Origin: Schlesneria sp. DSM 10557
GTDB lineage: Bacteria > Planctomycetota > Planctomycetia > Planctomycetales > Planctomycetaceae
DNA: 64,000 nt
Direction: 5' to 3'
Assembly (NCBI RefSeq): GCF_041860085.1
Contig: NZ_CP124747.1
Location: 2,728,001-2,792,000, forward strand
Shown: positions 20,388-29,361 of the stretch, one piece after another
How positions within the stretch are numbered: position 1 is the stretch's first letter
Layout: each line of letters starts with the position of its first letter
Made by a program: the position numbers and the translations under genes
Notes under the pieces: model-generated
What the model was told of the DNA's origin: nothing
Database searches by the model: none
What the model saw: the letters and a program-made list of their open reading frames with translations, nothing else

Positions 20388-21746
20388 TCAGCGGGTGGCA
20401 TGTCGACCAGTCAGGTCGATGTCTTTGGGTTCCGGTGACTGGTCCGTGATGAACTTCCAGGTCTCTCCCATTTCCCGCATCGATGTGAAATCCACGGCCG
20501 AGTACTTCACATCGAGATGCGGAGTCGGCACGGGGATATTTTTCTCGTAGTGAGAATCCATCGCGGCCGCGAGTACCCCGGTCGTCAGCAACGTTCGCTC
20601 AACGGGATAAGGTGAACGCTGTTCGCGAATTAACGTCTGAATGGAATGTGACAGAGCTTTGAACAGATTCCGGTTCTGCCACGGGCCCACATAAAAGCTC
20701 GTCGCCAGAGGATCGGGACGCCCCGCCACCCGGCAGGCGAAGCACCATCGCGTCGAACTCGCTCCAACACGCAGCATTGTTCCCCGCAGTCCATCGCGGT
20801 ACTTGACCAGAATCGCATGGATGGGGTGCTTACCACCCGTCCCCGGTTCAATAAAGTCTTTGAGTGAGATGACCTCTTTTCCTTCCGCCGCACTCATCGC
20901 CGCCAGCGCCAACGCTGGACTCCAACGTCCTTCATCAGCGGCTTTCCAGACTTCGTCCCCTTCGAGGAAGTGCACCTCACTGACACCCGTTTCACCTCCG
21001 CGTCGCGACTCGACCATTGATTGCAGTACCTCGAGTGCGTGGAAGTCGTAGGACTCGATTCCGCCACTGTGAATCGAAACCGCTTCTTCGATCTCTGCAT
21101 TGACCGGCATCTCGAGGGGTGGTCGTCGCTGAGCGAGTGGAACCGAGCTTCCCGCCATCAGGGGAAACTGGAGTTCCTTGGCTACCTGGTCCATCTCGGC
21201 CGCCCAATCCCAGCGATACGACAAATGCTTATCACTGAAAACAGGAACGGAGCGTCCCGACTGACGGAACACGGCCACAATCTCATCAAAGAACCGTTTG
21301 CGCGGATACATTCGCTGCTGCCGCTCGTTCATGGGATAGTCCCCGTGCTCGCCGATGGACACCACGCCATCGACAGCAAGCTCTTTTCCTCCCAGCGTCA
21401 GCGCCTCGGCAATGGTCGGAAAGATCTGGATCCCATAGCGCTTCGCGACATCCCGCGCCATGTCCCGCCCTTCCGGAAACTGGTCGACGTAAAAGCTGAC
21501 GATCTCCATCCCCGATTCGGTCAGCTTGCCGTTGAAGTAATACGGTTCCAGAAAGTTCTCGACGATGACATGAGCGTGACTGCGATACGTGAATTCTGTC
21601 AGGACAAGAGCGACACGGGGCCGCGTAGCACGAGCGTGCGACTGGTCAGCGCGAACGCCGGGAACGATCCCTCCGGCCGTCGCCAATGACAAGGCGGCAG
21701 AAGTTCTCAACCACTGTCGACGATCCATTCGTTCGAATACATCCAT
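20388..21746 (-). CDS. Tat-exported protein of unknown function
   Basis: About 452 residues. The N-terminus has a twin-arginine signal (DRRQWLRTSAAL) and a hydrophobic stretch ending near GVRADQ, predicting export as a folded protein. The mature part begins RPRVALVLTEFTYRSHAH and later shows VVSIGEHGDYP and VPVFSDKHLSY, suggesting an alpha/beta fold of the nucleotide- or sugar-binding type. I recognise it only as a planctomycete-style exported protein and assign no reaction. A GTG directly before the ATG at 21746 is a weaker start, and ATG 21728 (MDRRQWL) is possible. Confidence 0.75.
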   Translation of the reverse strand: MDVFERMDRRQWLRTSAALSLATAGGIVPGVRADQSHARATRPRVALVLTEFTYRSHAHVIVENFLEPYYFNGKLTESGMEIVSFYVDQFPEGRDMARDVAKRYGIQIFPTIAEALTLGGKELAVDGVVSIGEHGDYPMNERQQRMYPRKRFFDEIVAVFRQSGRSVPVFSDKHLSYRWDWAAEMDQVAKELQFPLMAGSSVPLAQRRPPLEMPVNAEIEEAVSIHSGGIESYDFHALEVLQSMVESRRGGETGVSEVHFLEGDEVWKAADEGRWSPALALAAMSAAEGKEVISLKDFIEPGTGGKHPIHAILVKYRDGLRGTMLRVGASSTRWCFACRVAGRPDPLATSFYVGPWQNRNLFKALSHSIQTLIREQRSPYPVERTLLTTGVLAAAMDSHYEKNIPVPTPHLDVKYSAVDFTSMREMGETWKFITDQSPEPKDIDLTGRHATR

Positions 21747-21749
21747 CAC

Positions 21750-22074
21750 GTCAGGCCCTCAGACTCACACGGGTGGTCACAGTCACTGCATTGCGACGGG
21801 CGATTAAACTTCGCTCGCAACAAGCAAAGAATCGCCTTCAGTAAAGTCATGCCATGTTCGCTCCTGTGCTGTCAACGCCGTGCAGCGACACTGGCCGCCG
21901 GCAGGCGGGAATCCGAACATCAGATGGAGCCCTCCTCTGCCGTGGCCGCTCCGCTTCCATCCACCGGCGCTCCGCTTCGATCAACCGGCAAGGACGAGCA
22001 CCTTCGCATACCCTTACTTCTAATTTCGAACTCCCGCTTCAAGGGGCCGTGACGGTCACTATCGCAGCAGCACG
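21750..22074. other. Divergent gap, no gene seen
   Basis: 325 bp between the divergently oriented Tat-protein gene and the RidA-like gene. No coding content was recognised. Its right end holds the paired inverted repeats listed separately. Confidence 0.35.
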
Positions 22075-22109
22075 ATGAGCGATAGTCTGGTGCTCGGTCG
22101 CAGTGACCG
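22053..22109 (+). promoter_or_regulatory. Interlocked inverted repeats at RidA-like gene start
   Basis: Two overlapping perfect 8-bp inverted repeats: CGGTCACT (22053) pairs with AGTGACCG (22102), and ACTATCGC (22058) pairs with GCGATAGT (22079). Each left arm shares ACT. They span the first ATG of the next gene, so mutually exclusive RNA stems or an operator are possible, and translation may start further downstream. Confidence 0.3.
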
Positions 22110-22932
22110 CGACCCGGACATTATGCCCTTGAGTCTGGACCAGCCTCTTCTCCCCCCTGCCTCGAAGACGACACCTATGCCGCTCATCGATCATCCTGAA
22201 GGTAACTATCGTTTCCTCCCCGGTATCGCCCCTTACTCGTGCGGAGTCGTCTCCAGCCCGGGGTTCGAGATCACTCACGTGACGTTTCAGAATCCCGTAC
22301 CCTACCGAGCGGGATTCCAACGGATCGAACAATTCCTGGCAGACAATTCTCGCCCGAAAGCAGCGCTCTGTGGAATCGAACTGAGGTCCCCAAAGCCGTT
22401 CACCTTTCCTGGCTTCTCTGCGTTTAATGCAGAGTACGCCGCTATCCTGAAAGACTGGGGCGTCTTTGTTAACGGAGTCAATCCTGTGGCCCGGACCAAC
22501 GTAGCTCCGGTCGTGATGGCACCCGCCGAACCGGCCATGTACGGCTTTTCCCTCAGTATGCCCTGTACGCGAAAGCAGCCCGTGACTTTCATCGTCGCAG
22601 GAGGAGGCGAACTGCCAGAAGGAGTCCTCAACCGGGAAGGAATCATTGCTCTAGGGGACAAGTCAGAGGCAGGGATTCGAACCAAAGCCGAATTCGTCAT
22701 GGATCTGATGGAGACGCGCCTACGGGGACTCGGCGCAGACTGGTCCCTGGTGAGTGCGATCAACGTCTATACAGCGCATTCCGTGACACCGCTGATCAAG
22801 GAGACCATCCTCGGCCGTGCCGGTACGGCCGCGATTCATGGGGCCGTCTGGTACTACAGCGCGCCGCCGATCGAAGAAATTGAATTCGAAATGGATCTGC
22901 ACGGCACACGAACCGACCTGCGTATTGGCTGA
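22075..22932 (+). CDS. RidA/YjgF-like family protein
   Basis: Up to 285 residues. The C-terminal half resembles the RidA fold: FIVAGGGELPEG, then GIRTKAEFVMDLMETRLRGL, SLVSAINVYT and a final IEEIEFEMDLHG. RidA proteins deaminate reactive enamine/imine intermediates. The conserved Arg of classical RidA cannot be placed with certainty, and the protein is about twice the usual 130 residues, so an N-terminal extra domain or degenerate duplicate is likely. No good ribosome-binding site precedes ATG 22075; 22123 or 22177 (MPLIDHPEGNYRF) are alternative starts, and 22177 fits the conserved-looking part best. Convergent with the next gene. Confidence 0.55.
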   Translation: MSDSLVLGRSDRDPDIMPLSLDQPLLPPASKTTPMPLIDHPEGNYRFLPGIAPYSCGVVSSPGFEITHVTFQNPVPYRAGFQRIEQFLADNSRPKAALCGIELRSPKPFTFPGFSAFNAEYAAILKDWGVFVNGVNPVARTNVAPVVMAPAEPAMYGFSLSMPCTRKQPVTFIVAGGGELPEGVLNREGIIALGDKSEAGIRTKAEFVMDLMETRLRGLGADWSLVSAINVYTAHSVTPLIKETILGRAGTAAIHGAVWYYSAPPIEEIEFEMDLHGTRTDLRIG

Positions 22933-22967
22933 GCGGCATCATCGCCGGAAATTCGACTTGGCCACCT

Positions 22968-24455
22968 TCAGGCCGTTTCCGCCAGGACTTCCAGTCGATG
23001 AAGGATCTTGCCGCGCAGCACCCAGATCACGACCGTGATCACCACGCTCGTCCCGAAGAACGCGCCACACCTCGCGTAAACATCCATGCGAGCGGTGAAG
23101 ATGGAAATCACATAAAACCAGCCAGCCATGAAGCAGATTGTCAGAGTGGCCGGTATGGCCTTCCATCCAATGTAGAGTGACATCAGGATCAGCAGGTGCA
23201 GATAGCCGAAAACGCTCATTGCCACAGTGACTGTCCCCACCATCAACTCCATCGCCATTGCTGAGTTGATCGGAACGTCATGAAACATGAACGTGAGGTA
23301 GATAAAGAGAAAGGGTGCCAAGATGGTTGGCGCCAGCCCCAGTCCCCAGCCGTAAAATTTGTCCGCGTAGATCTGAGACAATGAGCGAGGTGTCTGCACC
23401 AGTGACGACCAGGTCTGATATCGGATCTCATCCCGAAACAACCGACTCACCGACCAGGTTCCATCCAGAATGCCGAACAGGGCGGCGTAGATGGCAGACC
23501 ATGCCGACGTAAATCCCAAGTCACCTCCTGGAACTTGACCCAGTATTAAACAAAATATGACAGCGGGAACCGCGAGACGGACCCCTGTCCAGAACCGCCC
23601 TCCATTGGAAAAGACGTACTCTCGCCAAATGATGGGCCTGGCCCACGCCCTGCGGGAAATGCGGCGCGTTCCCAGGCGTAATGGTGAGCGACCGCTTTGC
23701 ACTTCCAGAATCGCCATCGAATCGAACTTCCACCACGCGAAAAGCAAGCATCCGATTCCAGCAACGATTCCGAACCAGACGGCGGGAGACCAGGCCGAGC
23801 CCTGAAATCCGCTCTCGGTCACCGTCATCAATTGCACAGGAAGGCTGACCGCTCCCACGGTTTCGCACATGGCCTGCCATTCTGGACGCGAACTGAGCGA
23901 TGTGAGGAAAGGAGGCAGTGCGTAGAGGGCAACGACCGTCGCTGTCGTGCGAGCGGCACTCGCCCTATCGGGCCGGCAGACTGACATCGTGATCCCGATC
24001 GCCGCCAGCAGCCACAGGAACGCCACCAGCGCCGCGTAGCCCGCATACACCTGGGGCCACGAGATTCCCCCCAACGTGATAGCCACAATCGTAAACGGTA
24101 ACTGCACGGCCACCAGCACCAATGCTTCTAAGAGCATCGCTCCGTTTTTTCCGATCAGAATGGAAAGCGGCGTGATGCCAGTCAGTCGCAGCAGTCCGAT
24201 GGTCTCGCCCTCCTTCTCTTCCGTGACCGATTGAGAAAAGCCGAAGATTGCCAGGCTCGACAGGAAGAATGCCGTCGCCAGCAGTTGTGATTGAAAGAGC
24301 TGAAGCCCGGATGCAGACTTCCAGGTTGACCCCTGCGCAACGCAAACCATCTGGTAGAGCATGAGCATCAGACCCAGACGAATGGCATGAGCGCCCCGTT
24401 TTCTCGATTCGATTAACAGAGACAGCTTTGCTAACTGCAGTGCGCCCACCAGCAT
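22968..24455 (-). CDS. ABC-2 type transporter permease-like membrane protein
   Basis: 495 residues with many hydrophobic helices. The sequence FFLSSLAIFGFSQSVTEEKEGETIGLLRLTG is typical of ABC-2 permeases (EEKExxTxxLL type motif after the second helix), followed by SILIGKNGAMLLEALV. GAGGAG lies eight bases before ATG 24455, which favours this start over 24515. The cognate ATPase is not adjacent: the next genes on both sides are unrelated, so the partner must be elsewhere. Substrate unknown. Confidence 0.75.
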   Translation of the reverse strand: MLVGALQLAKLSLLIESRKRGAHAIRLGLMLMLYQMVCVAQGSTWKSASGLQLFQSQLLATAFFLSSLAIFGFSQSVTEEKEGETIGLLRLTGITPLSILIGKNGAMLLEALVLVAVQLPFTIVAITLGGISWPQVYAGYAALVAFLWLLAAIGITMSVCRPDRASAARTTATVVALYALPPFLTSLSSRPEWQAMCETVGAVSLPVQLMTVTESGFQGSAWSPAVWFGIVAGIGCLLFAWWKFDSMAILEVQSGRSPLRLGTRRISRRAWARPIIWREYVFSNGGRFWTGVRLAVPAVIFCLILGQVPGGDLGFTSAWSAIYAALFGILDGTWSVSRLFRDEIRYQTWSSLVQTPRSLSQIYADKFYGWGLGLAPTILAPFLFIYLTFMFHDVPINSAMAMELMVGTVTVAMSVFGYLHLLILMSLYIGWKAIPATLTICFMAGWFYVISIFTARMDVYARCGAFFGTSVVITVVIWVLRGKILHRLEVLAETA

Positions 24456-24988
24456 GAAGCTCTCCTCGCATCGTTCCGGCGATCGAACCGCTCTCCCACG
24501 GCCATTTCTGACCAAAACAGGGGGACGTCCCCTATCGGTCGGGTGAGAAAATCAATGAGGGGCAATCCGCGGCGTGAGCCTGAATGCCTCTGTTCTTTAA
24601 TCAATCCATTCGTAGCCAGCGTACCAGTCTCCGGTAGAAATGGGTAACAGCCGGCGTCACTTCTCTTCGAGACAGACGAACAACGTCGTGAGGACTCGTC
24701 GTACCCCATGTGCGGACCTCCACGTGCATTTCATTGCCAGGCTACCTCACGAAGGAACTCTCGCAACATGATCAATGCCACCAGTGTTTTTCTTGAGAGG
24801 TGGGCCGACATCTCCGGAACGCCGGAGGCCAGGGAACCATACGCCGCTGAACAGACCGCGGTCGGTCGTCCGTCATTCACGTCAAGGGAACTGGCAAACG
24901 GACTTGTCCCCGGTATCATCTGACAGAACCGAAGGCGTTCCCTCGGCCGGAACACCAAATTGGGTTAACTCACTGGGAGTCGCAGGTC
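24456..24988. other. Divergent gap with a GGGGACGTCCCC palindrome
   Basis: 533 bp between the permease gene and the next plus-strand gene. A perfect 12-bp palindrome (24521-24532) lies 66 bp upstream of the permease start and could be an operator. No coding content was recognised. Confidence 0.35.
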
Positions 24989-26713
24989 TTGAAGCTGTTT
25001 AATCGTTTCCCGGCCATCATCCACCACGATGACAGCACGACTGCGCCCTCACTCGACGCTTCCTTACCGGCCAGGAAGTGGGAAACCATCCTGTTTTCGA
25101 CCGTTCTCATCTGGACCTTTCTCGGCCTGTGTTTCCCGATGTACGACACCGACTTCTGGTGGCATCTGAAGACAGGTCAGTCGATCCTCGCGGGTAACGG
25201 CATCCCTGGACTGGACCTCTACACCTTCACCGACGCCGACAAGCCGTGGATCGATCTGCATTGGGGGTTTCAGGTACTGGTCGCCATTCTGTACGCGATT
25301 GGCGGCGTCCCCCTGGTTACCTTGGTTAAAGCCGGTGTCGTGACCGCTGCGGTCGCGATCGGCTGGAGGGCCTGCGGGAACGAACTACCCGCCTGGAAGA
25401 AATCGCTCGTCTGGATCTTCCCGATTATCTGCATCGCGGGACGCGGCAACGAACGCCCCGAGATGCTCTCGCAGCTCTTTCTGGCAATGTGGCTCTGGAT
25501 CGCCTGGAGATCAGAAAAACAGCCTGACTGGATGTGGTGGCTTCCGGTCCTGCAGATCATCTGGGTGAACTGCCACGCGTTATTTGTACTGGGTCTGATT
25601 GTCGGCTTCAGTTACGCCGTTGATGCGGTCATTCGCACCCGCTGGGGTGGCCGATTCGGTCTCGAACCGCGCACGGACGGACCTCCGCTCGGCGCGGTGT
25701 TTGTCGTTGCAGTGCTCGTGGCGCTCGCCTGTCTGATCAATCCGTATTTTGAAGAGGGGGCCTTATTCCCGTTAACGCTCTACAGAAAATTTTCGGTCGA
25801 GAAAGAGTTCTATCGCCAGAACATCGGAGAGTTTCGTCCTCCCATCGATTTCGTAATGCAGTTCGGACTGAGCAATCTCTTTGTCATTTCAGAACTGATT
25901 GTCTGGCTGGTGACGGCGGCCAGCTTCGTCTGGTTGCTGGTCAAGAAAGGGAGATGGAGCCCCTACCGGCTGATCCTGTTCGCCGGCTATTCCCACCTGG
26001 CCTGGCAGGCCAGTCGGAACACGAATATTTTCGCTCTCGTCTCAGCCGTCATCGCCTGCCAGAATTTCGCTGCCGCCGAAGTGATTCGTTCTGTATCCGT
26101 CGCTGGCAGCACCGCTGGTGATCGCCCGCACCAGACAGGGAAGAGAGTCAAACTCGCACAGGGAATGACCGGTCTGTTTGTCATTCTGACCGGACTGGTC
26201 GTCAGTGGCGTCTGGAATCAGATCGGCGAAAAGAATAAGCCTTTCGGACTGGGGGAAGCACCCAACTGGTTCATTCACGATGCCGCGAAATTTGCGGGAC
26301 GGGACGGGTTCCCGATGCGCGCGTTCGTGGCTCACATCGGTCAGGCCGAAGTCTACGTGTACCACAATGGGCCTCTGCGAAAGGTCTTCATGGACGCACG
26401 CCTGGAAGTCTGCACCCAACAGACATTCGAACTCTACAACGGCATTCTCGCAGCAATGGCGGCAGGTGACCCGATCTGGCAAAACCTGTTTCGGGAAGGA
26501 GAACCTCCCGTCGTGATTCTCGATAGTCGTTCATCGCGACCCGCGATTAATGGCATGCTGCAAAACCCGACCTGGCGTCTCGTCTTCGCCGACAAAACGG
26601 GGGCGGTCTTTTTACACATCGACACCGCAACGAGACTCTCATTGCCCCCTGTCGACCCGTCACCGCTGATGTATCCCGATGGTGAGCCGAAAGAAAAGAG
26701 CCGGGGAAAATAA
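24989..26713 (+). CDS. Polytopic membrane protein, glycosyltransferase-like
   Basis: 574 residues starting at TTG (24989), the only start that keeps the whole membrane region; GGGAG and AGG lie upstream. About ten hydrophobic helices are visible between residues 33 and 400. The first loop has MYDTDFWWHLKTGQ and DLYTFTDADKPWIDLHWGFQ, a layout seen in planctomycete membrane proteins that resemble the GT-C glycosyltransferase fold, with an acidic motif after helix 1. The C-terminal soluble part has VFMDARLEVC and VVILDSRSSRPA. Probably transfers or handles a lipid-linked sugar; this is inference. Confidence 0.65.
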   Translation: MKLFNRFPAIIHHDDSTTAPSLDASLPARKWETILFSTVLIWTFLGLCFPMYDTDFWWHLKTGQSILAGNGIPGLDLYTFTDADKPWIDLHWGFQVLVAILYAIGGVPLVTLVKAGVVTAAVAIGWRACGNELPAWKKSLVWIFPIICIAGRGNERPEMLSQLFLAMWLWIAWRSEKQPDWMWWLPVLQIIWVNCHALFVLGLIVGFSYAVDAVIRTRWGGRFGLEPRTDGPPLGAVFVVAVLVALACLINPYFEEGALFPLTLYRKFSVEKEFYRQNIGEFRPPIDFVMQFGLSNLFVISELIVWLVTAASFVWLLVKKGRWSPYRLILFAGYSHLAWQASRNTNIFALVSAVIACQNFAAAEVIRSVSVAGSTAGDRPHQTGKRVKLAQGMTGLFVILTGLVVSGVWNQIGEKNKPFGLGEAPNWFIHDAAKFAGRDGFPMRAFVAHIGQAEVYVYHNGPLRKVFMDARLEVCTQQTFELYNGILAAMAAGDPIWQNLFREGEPPVVILDSRSSRPAINGMLQNPTWRLVFADKTGAVFLHIDTATRLSLPPVDPSPLMYPDGEPKEKSRGK

Positions 26714-27026
26714 TCACCGGAATCCCACAGCGCAACGCGCATGAGACACGTAGCCCCGCGCGTTCCGACCCAGAGAGAGTCAAAGGCGAGGGAGACCTGA
26801 CGCGGTCCCTGCCAGAGCGTCTGCGGCCGCCAATACAGCGGCGGAAAGTGTGCCAGCAGGATTTCTAACGCTTCGATTTCCTTCGAAAATGAGGACCTGC
26901 AGGGCCGTATTTGCCCCCCTGCAAAACTGTGCGTGCGATTTTTTAATCTTCTTGCGTTCTCCTGAATCCGACCGCTATTCTGTTCACGTATTAGAAACTC
27001 ACATTTGAACAGTAAAGGTTGCATCC
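26714..27026. other. Gap, no gene seen
   Basis: 313 bp between the membrane protein and the PEP-CTERM gene. No coding content or clear hairpin was recognised. Confidence 0.3.
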
Positions 27027-27728
27027 GTGAAAAGCCTGACGTTTTGTTCCCTCTTCGCCGCGACCCTGTTTGCAGAACTCCTGTTCCAAACAGGTCATGC
27101 CACCGCAGCGATGGTAACCTATGCTGATCTGGCTTCGTGGAGTGCGAATGTTTCGGGAATCACGACAGAGACGATTCCCGACCCGAGTCCGAATACGTTC
27201 GTCGACTTCGGACAAGGTGACGCCTCTCATTCCTACGGAAGCCTGATGTTCAGCCAGTCCACATCCGTCAACGATCAGGATAGTTTTCTCAGTCTTTACA
27301 ATATTGGCCCCCTGGCGTCTGGGGTCCCTGCGGTGATCTCGGCACAGAACTCCTCTCCCGGTAGCGCGCCTGAAGCAGTCAATATTCTGATCGAGTTCTC
27401 CGGACCGGTTCATGGATTCGCTCTGAATTTCGGGACGTTCCTCGGATACGACGTAACATTTACACTCTCGAACGGGAACAGCTTCACCCAATCTTCGACT
27501 GCCAGCGACTATACTCTGCTCGATTTTGTCGGCGTGACAGACGACGTCGCATTTACCTCGGTTCTGCTGCAGTCGACGGAACTCGAAGCCGTGTTGAACA
27601 TCAACAACATTTCTTTCGCCACGACATTCGCCCCGGTTCCCGAGCCTTCGACGATGGTCCTGGCGGGAATGGGAGGACTGGGCCTGGCACTCGCTGCCTA
27701 TCGTCGACGAACCAGGCTTGCAGCCTGA
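27027..27728 (+). CDS. PEP-CTERM sorting-domain protein
   Basis: 233 residues starting at GTG. A signal peptide (about 1-28, ending ATAAM) leads into a beta-rich domain without known catalytic motifs (FVDFGQGDASHSYG, then FSGPVHGFALNFGTF). The C-terminus is a clear PEP-CTERM signal: VPEPSTMVLAG, a hydrophobic helix and the basic tail YRRRTR. Such proteins are sorted to the cell surface or exopolysaccharide by an exosortase, which is not encoded in this window. A terminator follows. Confidence 0.88.
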   Translation: MKSLTFCSLFAATLFAELLFQTGHATAAMVTYADLASWSANVSGITTETIPDPSPNTFVDFGQGDASHSYGSLMFSQSTSVNDQDSFLSLYNIGPLASGVPAVISAQNSSPGSAPEAVNILIEFSGPVHGFALNFGTFLGYDVTFTLSNGNSFTQSSTASDYTLLDFVGVTDDVAFTSVLLQSTELEAVLNINNISFATTFAPVPEPSTMVLAGMGGLGLALAAYRRRTRLAA

Positions 27729-28195
27729 GCGATGGCGGCAACTCGTTGCAAACGTCCATTACCTGAGCCGGTATCCGCAAATGAGACCGAATCGACTGAA
27801 TTGTCAGCCGGTTCGGTCTCTTCTTACAGGGTTGCGATATCCAGGGTTGCGATATCGGCTCCATCGCGATCCGCCGGACCACGTGCTGAGGTGGAATCGG
27901 CAGGACCTCGTTCCTGATCCTTCATTCCTGATCCCTCGGCAACGCGAGGAGGAAGGGGGAGGTCGGTCTTGAGGCCTTCAGATTTCCAATTCGGCTTTCC
28001 TGCCGAAGGATCGACAGGGCGACTCGTAGAGCAGAAAAGCTTTAGAAACGAGTCGCCGTCCCGATCGCCGTCCGCTGAACCAAAGGCTCTCTGGCGACAC
28101 GTCCCTCCTTGAGGGCTGAGTTGAATTCTCGGCCACTTCTTCTATGCTGCAAATCGTAAGCGGTCCCTGACGAAGAATACCCCAAGGAGTTGCCG
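27729..28195. other. Gap with terminator and short direct repeat
   Basis: 467 bp without a recognised gene. Near 27832-27862 the 12-mer GGTTGCGATATC occurs twice in tandem. The last bases contain the ribosome-binding site of the next gene. Confidence 0.35.
27783..27825 (+). terminator. Terminator after PEP-CTERM gene
   Basis: A 9-bp inverted repeat (GAGACCGAA / TTCGGTCTC) with a 20-nt loop, followed by TTCTT, 54 bp after the stop. Confidence 0.55.
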
Positions 28196-29101
28196 ATGCT
28201 ACGCGTGATCTTGTCCTGCCTTGCGTTTGCCCTGGTTTGTGACGGCCTGACACAGGCTCAATCAAAGAAGACCGTTGCGGTCGGCAAGAACCCCGAAAGC
28301 GTCTGTCGAGGTTTCGATGGTAAGCTTTACGTCACCGTGATCAATGATGAAGTCCCCGGCGATGGGACTGTCGTTGCCGTGGATGGTGAAACGGTCACCG
28401 TCTTCGCCAAAGGATTCAATGCCCCCAAGGGAATCGCATTTGTCGGTGATTACCTGGTGACGGCCGATGAAACGACCCTGTGGAAAATTGACAAAACCGG
28501 CAAGGCAACCAAGCTCGCCGAAGCCAAGGACTTCCCTCATCCGATCGAGTTTCTGAACGACGTCGCCGCCGGAAAAGACGGTGCCAGCGTTTACGTGAGC
28601 GAAATGAGCTCCCCTGCTCCGATGTTCGATCCCAGTGGCGAACGCAAGTTGTGGGCTCTGGACAGCAAGGAAGCCAAGGACCTGCCGAAAAAAGGGACCA
28701 TCTACAAGGTGACCCTGAAAGGTGACGTCAGCGTCGCTGTTCCTGCGGGCAATTCCGCCGTTCGATTCCCTAACGGTGTGACCGTCAGCGAAGTCGCCGA
28801 TGAGGAAGGAGTCTTCGTGGGAGAATTCTTCTCGGGGGAGGTCGTCCAGTACCATGACGGCAAATTTGTATCCCTTGCCTCGGGGATGCGCGGGATCGAT
28901 GGACTGACCGTGACCAAAGACGCGATTTACGCGTCGAGCTGGATTCAGGGCAAAGTCTGGAAGGTGGACCGCAAGACCCGTGAAGCCAAGGTCATTCTGG
29001 AAGGCCTGAAGTCGGCCGCTGACTTTTACTACGACGCCAAGAACAACCAGCTGGTTGTCCCAGACATGATCAGCGGAACACTCGTTTTCCTGCCCCTCTA
29101 G
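28196..29101 (+). CDS. SMP-30/gluconolactonase-like exported beta-propeller
   Basis: 301 residues. A signal peptide (MLRVILSCLAFALVCDGLTQAQS) precedes repeated propeller blades: ESVCRGFDGKLYVTV, PKGIAFVGDYLVTAD, FLNDVAAGKDGASVYVSE, FPNGVTVSE and YASSWIQGKVWKVD. The fold matches SMP-30/gluconolactonase/strictosidine-synthase-like proteins, which often hydrolyse lactones using bound Ca2+ (acidic and Asn residues such as the FLND site). AAGGAG six bases before ATG 28196 fixes this start; a TTG at 28190 is within the spacer. Periplasmic; substrate unknown. Confidence 0.82.
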   Translation: MLRVILSCLAFALVCDGLTQAQSKKTVAVGKNPESVCRGFDGKLYVTVINDEVPGDGTVVAVDGETVTVFAKGFNAPKGIAFVGDYLVTADETTLWKIDKTGKATKLAEAKDFPHPIEFLNDVAAGKDGASVYVSEMSSPAPMFDPSGERKLWALDSKEAKDLPKKGTIYKVTLKGDVSVAVPAGNSAVRFPNGVTVSEVADEEGVFVGEFFSGEVVQYHDGKFVSLASGMRGIDGLTVTKDAIYASSWIQGKVWKVDRKTREAKVILEGLKSAADFYYDAKNNQLVVPDMISGTLVFLPL

Positions 29102-29286
29102 TCAGCGGCATCCCCGCTTGCCAGAATAGACCACAGGAATCAGGAAGGGCGAAGCGTGCCTGCCTTTGCCGGTGCTTTGCCCTCCGTGGACCTTTCCAGT
29201 GGCACTCATTCCCTCCCCGGGGCGACTCTGCGTGACCGAACATCCGGAAAGGTGATTTCAAGCAATCCCAAGGAAGGATTTTTTTG

Positions 29287-29361
29287 ATGCCAGGCACGTA
29301 TGCCAGAACAACCATTTCCGAAACTGCGGCCGCCTCACACTCCCGCGCTCGCGTCGCCTGA
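29287..29361 (+). CDS. Possible 24-codon leader ORF overlapping dnaE2 start
   Basis: ATG 29287 is preceded by AAGGAAGGA at good distance, better than the site before the polymerase ATG at 29300. It opens a 24-codon frame (MPGTYARTTISETAAASHSR and four more) ending at TGA 29359, in a different frame from the polymerase. It may be a translated leader that couples to or limits polymerase synthesis, or the strong site may simply serve the ATG 13 bases later. Confidence 0.3.
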   Translation: MPGTYARTTISETAAASHSRARVA

